From positions 49,269 through 62,553 of the forward strand of contig NWUY0300016275.1 in the NCBI GenBank assembly GCA_004151065.3: 13,285 bases of DNA, written 5' to 3'. Under the pieces are notes generated by a model that searched no databases, was not told where the DNA came from, and saw only the letters and a program-made list of their open reading frames with translations. This DNA is from Larix sibirica. Lineage: Eukaryota; Streptophyta; Pinopsida; Pinales; Pinaceae. The position numbers and the translations under genes were made by a program. Numbering within the stretch: position 1 is the stretch's first letter; every line of letters starts with the position of its first letter. Of the stretch, positions 7,735-13,285 are shown piece by piece.

Positions 7735-8371
7735 ATGAAGGATGTTGGAGTTTGGTGGGTTGTTGATGCTTTGACAACATTGTTTTATTGGATACAATGT
7801 GACCTCTAAAGCTTACATGATCTACCTTGTATCACAACAATATACTATATTGAGCTGATATGTGAAGTTTGACAAGGATGTATGATCCTCTAGATCATAC
7901 ATTATTCCTTCAATCATTGAAGGGAGAAAGGAATTTGAAGTTCCAGAATACGATTCAAAGGTTAGAGAAGAGTCAAATAAGGTGTGGGAAAGAAAAACTT
8001 AAGGAATAATATATCTTTACCCTCTACTTCAACCCACAAGAAGTTGAGATTGCCTACTGAGACATTGCAGGATGCACGTGAGCATGTAGAAGCACCCAAA
8101 TATTTGATGAGGGTGAGTATACATTTTAGGAGATACAATAATCATATTGCATTGGCTACTTCCATTTGTGAGTCTTCCAGTAATTTCGACGACTGGTGAG
8201 GTGTGATGTCTTGATGGAGGAGAATCATGTTTGGCTAATAGTTCCTTTCTAGGGGTCAATGATTTACTCAGAGATTACACGAGATTTAGATTTGTAGATG
8301 CTAGGGTTAGTTGAGATGCTAAGGGAGAACATTGGTGCTCGTGAGAATAATTTCCTTGTAAAGAGGGAGTG
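7735..8371 (+). pseudogene. Decayed, internally deleted Ty1/copia polyprotein remnant
   Basis: Several pieces fit the copia pol order in the plus direction, in different frames. At 7735-7830, WWVVDALTTLFYW resembles the late integrase region (Trp, then Ala-x-x-Thr, then Tyr in the family). At 7876-7911, RMYDPLDHT resembles the GY(K/R)xYDP segment near the integrase end. At 7984-8199 is an open frame beginning with GTG whose end, YNNHIALATSICESSSNFDD, resembles the linker just before reverse transcriptase in plant copia proteins. At 8298-8371, MLGLVEMLRENIGARENN resembles the extreme C-terminus (xxLGLVE). Reverse transcriptase and RNase H are absent, so at least about 1 kb was deleted. Stops and frameshifts rule out function. 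The family call is by memory of motifs, not by alignment. Confidence 0.5.
8360..8371 (+). other. Candidate polypurine tract
   Basis: AAAGAGGGAG lies immediately before the TGTTGCAT end of the putative LTR and just after the polyprotein C-terminal remnant. This is the position expected for the plus-strand primer of an LTR retrotransposon. Confidence 0.5.
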
Positions 8372-8945
8372 TGTTGCATACCCTTGGTTGTACCTTAGTG
8401 GACATAAACATTGGAGATAGATTACTCATGGATTGTTATACCTTGTCTTGATGCTTATGTGGCGCTCTTCCTTAGGAGGTTCGATATTTGTGTTGTATAG
8501 TGACATTCTTCATGAGGCACACGTGGATGGATTGGTTTCTTGCTGAGGAGGAGGACCTACTTGGAGGAGGATCATTGGGAATTTAGGAGAAGGGAATTGG
8601 CACCTTGGTAGCGTGGGCCCACTTGGTTGCGTACATGGATGCTTGTGCTTGACTTGAGGAATCTTGGTTTGAGTAGTGTTCAATTTGGAGGTGTTGTTGA
8701 CTTAGAGGTATGCATGGCTTAGGAGGGAATATTGGAGTGTTGGAGACCTTTGGATGGGGAGCAATGGACACTTCTTTTGGATTTCTCACCTTGGGATCCT
8801 TGCTTGATGGGTGTGCCTACCTTGGAGATTGACATGTGTCACTTAGAGCTAGAGCACTTCAAATGTGGGCCTATCTAATGTTTATTGAGGTTGGTTTTTG
8901 TGGACATTTCTCGCTTTATTATTTCCGTAGCCTCTCTCACCTAAC

Positions 8946-8990
8946 ATATATGTAAAGGGAGGAAAACGTCTTTTCATTCACTCAATCACA
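8946..8990 (+). promoter_or_regulatory. Possible LTR promoter
   Basis: ATATATGTAAAGGGAGG at 8946-8962 is followed by a TC-rich segment (TCATTCACTCAATCACAC, 8974-8991) where transcription of the element would be expected to begin. The position, two-fifths into the LTR, is reasonable for a U3/R border. Confidence 0.3.
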
Positions 8991-9118
8991 CATCATTGTT
9001 AGAGATTGGAGAGTTAGAGCAAACTTGTCTCTTTCAAGTTTGTCCTTTCTTAACTTTTTACTTTGCTATCTTGTCTTGAGTGCTAGGGTTCTTGTGTTGA
9101 TACATGCTAGGTATTAGG

Positions 9119-9136
9119 CTTAGGGTTTCCCCTAAG
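9119..9136 (+). repeat. Telomere-like 7-bp hairpin inside the LTR
   Basis: CTTAGGG (9119-9125) and CCCTAAG (9130-9136) are exact complements around TTTC. If transcription starts near 8980, the hairpin lies in the 5' leader of the transcript. Its arms are telomere-repeat-like, which recalls the satellite at 292-600. Confidence 0.7.
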
Positions 9137-9662
9137 AAGCTAAGGGAAGGCAAGGTTTAGGAGAAATCCTAGAGGAGAAAATGGATTACCTATTCTTGTG
9201 TTTCTTGTGAGAAAAGAAGATTGAGGTTTTGTGGAATTGGAAACCACAATACTACTTGGAGTGCTTGATGTGGAGAAGATAGAGGGAGACTATCTTGTTT
9301 TCCCTTGTATACTTGTGTGATAGAAGTGTAGATACCAAATAAGGCTTGCTAGTTTGTATGCTTACTAGTTGTGGATATTTAGTGGAGTGACTAGCTTTGG
9401 TTGGGAGTAATTCCTAGCTAAAAAGAGTTGGTGCCACTATGGTTTTCTATTCATGGTGGATGCCCTAGAAAGAGTTTGGAGAGCAAAACTTGTACCAACT
9501 TGTATTAAGTTGTTGGTATGTACATGTAACTTCATCTTATGTATATATGAAAAGTTCATTGCTATCCAAATTTTGTGTGCTTGCAAACCTGATTATCAAC
9601 TTATGTTCTCATGATGATTGAGTAGTTTCTAGAGCTAGTTATGCATGTTATTTTACACAACA

Positions 9663-10721
9663 TGGAGCAAATTTTGTTGTGATTTGAAAAAAAAATATAA
9701 GCTAAGTGAATAGATTTATGGTTGTTATGTTGTACTAAATAATTTTTTGATCTATTTTAGTGCTAGGAAGTGGGCCATATTTTCCCTCGAAGCACTATTG
9801 TTCAATGTTTATTTTCTTTGGATGTCCCGTGCATTTGGATTTACGGAAGTGAAATATATATTGCTGAAACTTATATTTCAAATTCATCCCTAAGGCTAAA
9901 AGTTCATTGAAAATATATTCGAGAAACCTCAACGTCGAGGTGGGATTTCTGAATTTGCATAAAAGTCATTTATGCAAGATTCCAACAAGAAAAACAAGAT
10001 ATGCACACAGAAGAAAGAGGACAAGCATGGCATCATTATAAGAGAAATCATGCAAGACTAGACATGAAGGACGAGATAGGATAAGAACCTTTTGAAGATG
10101 ATTTTTGCTAAAAAAATTTAAAGAGACATCAAGATGAAAAAATATTTTTTAGTTGGGAAATATTATGGATAGTTTGGGAGATTTTTTAAACAAAAGTCAT
10201 ATAGGACAATAAACAATCCAAGAACATAAGAAATCAAGAAATTTGCAAAACAACGCTTTTAATATAAATAGTTTTTTGAACAATATTAAAAATGATTTTG
10301 AAAATATTTTTACCGAGATAGAGTATTCAAACAATATAGGGAAATTGATGGATTTTCATTTATACATAAATAAAATATAAAATCATAGTTAGAAGGCTAC
10401 TAAATGTTTAGGGGCAGAAAATATGTTATATGAATGAACTTTGCAGAATAAATGTTATATGAACTTTTTGGCATGGTGTAAACGTTCAGATTTAAAATAA
10501 TCAAAATTGACTTCATCATTATGTAAACCATAAACAAAAACCAAATCGTCGAAAAATTAGCTCAATAGTTATAATTGTAAAATAAATTATGTTTTATTAA
10601 AAAGAATAATTATTCTAGAGAACACAATATGAAGGATGGACATTTACTGTAACCAACTACTTAATAGGCTTAAAGCTAAGGTTGAATAGTATATAAACAC
10701 ATGTATTAGAGTAAAAAAGGT
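9663..10721. other. AT-rich DNA, no gene seen
   Basis: The only structure noted is a perfect 9-bp inverted repeat, TGAAATATA (9850-9858) and TATATTTCA (9872-9880). No open frame, RNA gene or transposon end is supported. Confidence 0.5.
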
Positions 10722-11115
10722 GGACCTCTTTTGTGAGTCTTATGAAGCTTGGATACTTGAGAAAGGAATAGAAATGCTATACATGTATAGATATTGGGGA
10801 TGGATTGGACCTCTTTTTTTTAACTCTTATGAAGTTTGAATACTTGAGAAAGGAATATAAATGCTAGACTAGACATGTATATATATTGAAGATGGATTTG
10901 GAATATAGTAATTAGTATCATGGATAGATATTTGTACTTGAGGATAGGTTTATTCTAAGTTTGAGTAAGATCAACTATATAATAATTGAGAAAGGAATAT
11001 AAATGCTAGACATGTATATATATTGAAGATGGATTTGGAATATAGTAATTAGTATCATGGATAGATATTTGTAATTGAGGATAGGTTTATTCTAAGTTTG
11101 AGTAAGATCAACTAT
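10722..11115. repeat. Young tandem duplication with an older partial unit
   Basis: Two almost identical copies, 10844-10978 and 10986-11115, share TTGAGAAAGGAATATAAATG through GAGTAAGATCAACTAT. They differ by a 5-bp CTAGA insertion in the first and one C/A substitution. To their left, 10722-10806 and 10807-10899 form an older, more diverged pair (GGACCTCTTTT..CTTATGAAG(C/T)TTG(G/A)ATACTTGAGAAAGG). At least two duplication events of different age therefore hit the same place. Confidence 0.9.
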
Positions 11116-11223
11116 GTTATAATATATATCTATCTTTGTCATTGGTTTCGAGATTTTATACTTTCTCTTCACCAGTAAGTAGCACATTTCTTTTGGGCTG
11201 GACCAAAGATCGAGAATCTTCCA

Positions 11224-11407
11224 TGGGATTCCCTCTAGGGTAGGAATTTGAAAATGAAACAGCTCGTCAAATTTGACGGTTTTGAAAACCCTGTAACCCG
11301 TTTTGATGATTTTAACGAAGATTTATGACGGTTATTTGAAAATTTTGACCATATTTGACGAGCAAATCACCCCGTGACGAGAAATTTGCTCGTCAAATTC
11401 CATCCCA
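11224..11407. mobile_element. Foldback/MITE-like element with GCTCGTCAAAT subterminal repeats
   Basis: Outer arms TGGGAT (11224-11229) with ATCCCA (11402-11407) and GGAATTTG (11243-11250) with CAAATTCC (11394-11401) pair with each other. A 13-base left-side insert, containing CCCT-CT-AGGG, separates the left arms. Inside, GCTCGTCAAAT occurs at 11262-11272, inverted at 11353-11363, and again at 11388-11398. CGTCAAATTTGACG (11265-11278) is a perfect 14-bp palindrome. ATTTGACGAGCAAAT (11353-11367) and its exact 15-bp complement (11384-11398) form a strong hairpin. TGACGGTT repeats at 11274 and 11326. Dense short motifs of the CGTCAAA/TGACGG kind in both orientations are typical of subterminal regions of plant CACTA-type transposons. 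No CACTA terminus was found at the ends, so the superfamily is open. Confidence 0.6.
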
Positions 11408-12058
11408 GGTTCCTTCCACCTCTATTTGCATGTTTCCCGTGCGTGGCTGGCTTGGAGATGACTAGACTTATTTTTTTCTCAAATCATTGCTCAAATCCTT
11501 TACAATCTTCCATGGATAATGGTGGTCCCATTATCAACAGGAATAATGGTAGCTCCATTGTCAAGATGAAAGGGATGCTTTATTTCAACGTCAAAGACAA
11601 AAGTAATCCAACTTGTATGCTTTGGAGCAAAGTGTATGAAGGTACTATTCCTAATGATCTCTTCCTTACCAAAAATCCATAGGCTATCTCCGTGGGAGTA
11701 CTCTCTCGAAGTGATGGTCCCGGTTGGGTGATCTAAGCAAACCACTTTCTCGTCCCATGGGAATTTTCTTAGCGTTATAATAACCCTCCTCACAACGAAA
11801 CAAGTCTTTCAATATTTGAATCTCCATAGCCACCTCTTTAGACCTTGAAATATGGGTATGGAGATGGATATGGAGGTTTCACAAACATATTAGCATAGAA
11901 AAAAAGGTAAATGCAATACATGTTGTGGTGTTAGGGATCAAAGTAAACAAGAGGGGTAGCTAGCTAATTAACCATTTGAGGATAAATGGTGTTTATTTTT
12001 ATTAATAGTGTGACATATTATGGAGTATGCGTTTGATATGGATACCAGTTTACTTTTA
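11408..12058. other. Intergenic DNA with overlapping unassigned frames
   Basis: A plus-strand frame (from inside the foldback element to 11682) and a minus-strand frame (11793 to 11500) overlap antisense, so at most one can be real. Neither has a motif I can name. A 24-bp tandem repeat, AATGGT(G/A)G(T/C)(C/T)CCATT(A/G)TCAA..., near 11518-11565 sits in both. I do not annotate a gene here. Confidence 0.35.
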
Positions 12059-12120
12059 GGGATGTTTTTATGTGAAGTTATAGGAATGTGGGATGCTTTT
12101 ATGTGAAGTTATAGGAATGT
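12059..12120. repeat. 31-bp perfect-register tandem duplication
   Basis: Two units, 12059-12089 and 12090-12120, start GGGATG(T/C)TTTTATGTG and end TTATAGGAATGT, with one T/C difference. This is a very recent duplication. Confidence 0.95.
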
Positions 12121-12239
12121 TTATAGGTGATTTGATTGTTTCAAGAAAAGTAAGGTGTATTTTATAGTTTAGTATTGAAGAGATTGTAATATTAATTTCA
12201 TGTAAATTTGATCCAATTTTAAATTCATAATGAGTATAT

Positions 12240-12398
12240 TGTTGTAATGGCTTCAAGCCCTGTTGTTGATTTGGCCTTGTGTCATGAACAATTTAGGGTT
12301 TACCCTGGGTACTATCCTCGAAATGAGGGGAAGTTCCTAGGGGTTTGCCCCAGGATAATTACTTCAAAAAAAAACTATAACATTAACATTTAGCTCGA
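12240..12398 (+). repeat. Direct repeat D, copy 1 (possible 5' LTR start)
   Basis: It matches 13127-13285 at 153 of 159 positions. Both copies begin abruptly with TGTTGTAATGG, while the bases before them differ, so 12240 is a real boundary. A TG start fits an LTR. If so, this LTR may end at ACA near 12442, followed four bases later by TGGTATAG, a partial match to the usual initiator-Met primer-binding site TGGTATCAGAG. The full repeat length is unknown because copy 2 runs off the window. It contains CCTC-GAAAT-GAGG (12316-12328) and CCTaGGGG-TTTG-CCCCAGG (12336-12354) hairpins. Confidence 0.85.
12247..12393 (+). CDS. 48-residue ORF of unknown function, copy 1
   Basis: It starts ATGG seven bases inside repeat D, with G at -3 and +4, a good plant initiation context. 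The product begins MASSPVVDLALCHEQ and contains GYYPRNEGK and LGVCPRIITS, with two Cys (12 and 34), then a short KKNYNINI tail coded by an A9 run and AT-rich sequence. There is no signal peptide, membrane segment or known motif. The first 40 residues have ordinary protein composition; the tail looks like non-coding AT-rich DNA read through. I do not recognise it. It could be a first coding exon, a small LTR-borne ORF, or an accident of a repeat. Confidence 0.3.
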   Translation: MASSPVVDLALCHEQFRVYPGYYPRNEGKFLGVCPRIITSKKNYNINI

Positions 12399-13126
12399 GA
12401 TCTTTCAAGAACTAAGAGATCTAGAGTTAAGATGGATTTACACTGATGGTATAGTAAACACAAATAATTTGTATGGTGATAGCCTAACTAGCACTATATT
12501 GATGGCCAACTATTAATTAATTGATAATAATATCAATGGCGTCTCTATATTTTATATTGATTTCAAATTTATTCATTTGTATAGTGTTGTAGAAGACATG
12601 ATACCATTTTGGAAAGAAGTAGAATACATCAAAGAATATATGGCAAGATTGGTTGCAATGGTGGGAGAGGCATGAGCCACCATGGTTTCATGTGAGGTAA
12701 TATATTTCATTTCCATTGGCATAAATGACTTCACTACTACTGATTCACAGTACGCACATTTTCTCTTGCATACATATGCATTTTTTTCTTTGTGAAATGC
12801 ATATCTTAGGGAAATCCAGTAGACACTTCCCCTCATTCTAAGGATGGTACCCATGGTAAACTAGATTCTTCAAGGTCCAAAACCAATACAACAAGTAATT
12901 CATTAAGAGTTCAACATGTCACTTGCACGATTTGATCCTAGGTGGGGAGGATAGCACTCCTTCTCTCAAGCAATTTATGTAGACCCATTTGACACATGCA
13001 TATGCATCTTATATCAAGGCATCATGGGTCCAATATAAGTTTCTACAATAGTTTTCGAATAGGGTTGGCATATAATGTTTGGATAGGGGATTTCCATTGA
13101 TTATGACTATGTTATACATTGGTTTN
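12399..13126. other. Sequence between the two D repeats
   Basis: This would be the interior if the D repeats are LTRs. A plus-strand open stretch of about 53 codons (12515-12675, ending TGA) includes EVEYIKEYMARLVAMVGEA, faintly like the gag segment of copia elements, but too short to claim. A minus-strand frame (12854-12573) overlaps it antisense and has no motif. ATGCATATGCAT (12996-13007) is a perfect 12-bp palindrome. No polypurine tract sits directly before 13127, which counts against the LTR reading. Confidence 0.35.
13126..13126. other. Single ambiguous base (N) at a repeat boundary
   Basis: The unresolved base is immediately before the first base of repeat D copy 2. It could hide a contig join, which would make the apparent direct-repeat pair an assembly effect. 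Confidence 0.95.
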
Positions 13127-13285
13127 TGTTGTAATGGCTTCAAGCCCTGTTGTTGATTTGGCCTTGTGTCATGAACAATCGATGGTTTACCTTGGGTACC
13201 ATCCTCGAAATGAGGGGAAGTACCTAGGGGTTTGCCCCAGGATAATTACTTCAAAAAAAAACTATAACATTAACATTTAGCTCGA
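13127..13285 (+). repeat. Direct repeat D, copy 2, truncated by the window end
   Basis: Six substitutions separate it from copy 1, at positions matching 12293, 12294, 12296, 12305, 12313 and 12335. The first 53 and last 63 bases are identical. The copy continues past the window, so its right boundary is not visible. Confidence 0.9.
13134..13280 (+). CDS. 48-residue ORF of unknown function, copy 2
   Basis: It has the same length, start and stop as copy 1 at 12247-12393. Five residues differ: F16S, R17M, P20L, Y23H and F30Y. All six base changes alter the protein, none creates a stop, and there is no indel. With so few changes this is compatible with neutral drift. The product begins MASSPVVDLALCHEQ and contains GYHPRNEGK and LGVCPRIITS. 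No function is assignable. Confidence 0.3.
   Translation: MASSPVVDLALCHEQSMVYLGYHPRNEGKYLGVCPRIITSKKNYNINI

Larger units (their letters stand above)
8372..9662 (+). mobile_element. Probable 3' (or near-solo) LTR of a copia-type element
   Basis: The segment begins TGTTG (8372-8376) and ends CAACA (9658-9662), a perfect 5-bp inverted terminus with TG...CA ends. A polypurine tract and copia C-terminal relics lie directly upstream. Nothing resembling the initiator-Met primer-binding site (TGGTATCAGAGC) follows the right end, so this is a 3' LTR rather than a 5' LTR. At about 1.29 kb it is long for a copia LTR. The interior has a TATA-like start (8946-8957) and an A/T-rich TATATATGAAAAG segment near 9543 that could serve 3' processing. 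The five bases before 8370 (GGGAG) and after 9662 (TGGAG) agree at four of five, so a solo LTR with duplicated target is a weaker alternative. No second LTR is in the window to confirm the boundaries. Confidence 0.55.

Noticed and set aside
8029-8259. Minus-strand frame of 76 codons
   Set aside because: It is antisense to the copia linker remnant, whose plus-strand reading matches better.
8583-8789. Minus-strand frame of 68 codons
   Set aside because: It lies wholly inside the putative LTR, antisense to it, with no motif.
8365-9667. Solo LTR with a perfect target-site duplication
   Set aside because: The flanking pentamers differ at one base, and the copia C-terminal remnant and polypurine tract upstream favour a 3' LTR.
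11684-11850. Minus-strand open stretch with SKEVAMEIQILKDLF, briefly considered as a kinase-like fragment
   Set aside because: Only about 55 codons, no conserved kinase residues, and another minus-strand frame overlaps it.
12068-12256. Minus-strand frame of 62 codons
   Set aside because: Its codons come from the recent 31-bp duplication and AT-rich DNA; Ile/Asn/Lys-rich with no motif.
12240-12398. Repeat D as a SINE with A9 tail
   Set aside because: Both copies continue past the A-run with identical sequence, so the A-run is internal and not a retroposition tail.

Overview
This is AT-rich nuclear DNA that looks like the repeat-filled intergenic space of a land plant genome. The plant call rests on telomere-type CCCTAAA motifs, Ty1/copia retrotransposon remains with a TG...CA long terminal repeat (LTR), a foldback element with CACTA-like subterminal repeats, and TATA-box/pyrimidine-patch signals of plant type. 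A large-genome species such as a conifer is possible, but the sequence does not prove it. I see no intact protein gene and no rRNA, tRNA or CRISPR. Most open frames are short, lack family motifs and are best read as chance or as transposon relics.

Layout. 1-640: AT-rich DNA with telo-box motifs and a degenerate 15-bp CCCTAAA satellite (292-600). 641-930: a TATA box with a pyrimidine patch, then a 64-codon open stretch of unknown identity. 1030-2450: three families of old tandem duplications. 2560-6100: a mosaic of related repeat modules. It includes a five-unit 21/22-bp array of palindromic CATGCA sites, a long inverted repeat with arms 2.2 kb apart, two diverged copies of a module followed by a TATA box, and several local duplications. 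6100-7500: AT-rich DNA with one unidentified minus-strand open frame. 7720-8371: a decayed, internally deleted copia polyprotein remnant. 8372-9662: its probable 3' LTR of about 1.29 kb. 9663-10720: featureless. 10722-11115: a young tandem duplication. 11224-11407: a foldback element. 12059-12120: a 31-bp tandem repeat. 12240 to the window end: two 96%-identical direct repeats 887 bp apart, each carrying the same 48-codon ORF. This pair may be the LTRs of a small, TRIM-like element.

No pathway or operon can be inferred. The most interesting items are the repeated 48-codon ORF with its chain of small hairpins, the helically phased CATGCA array, and the paired promoter-like modules at 3211-3423 and 5481-5669. 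Two single N bases (7632 and 13126) mark uncertain assembly. The second lies directly before the second copy of the terminal direct repeat, so that structure depends on the assembly being right.
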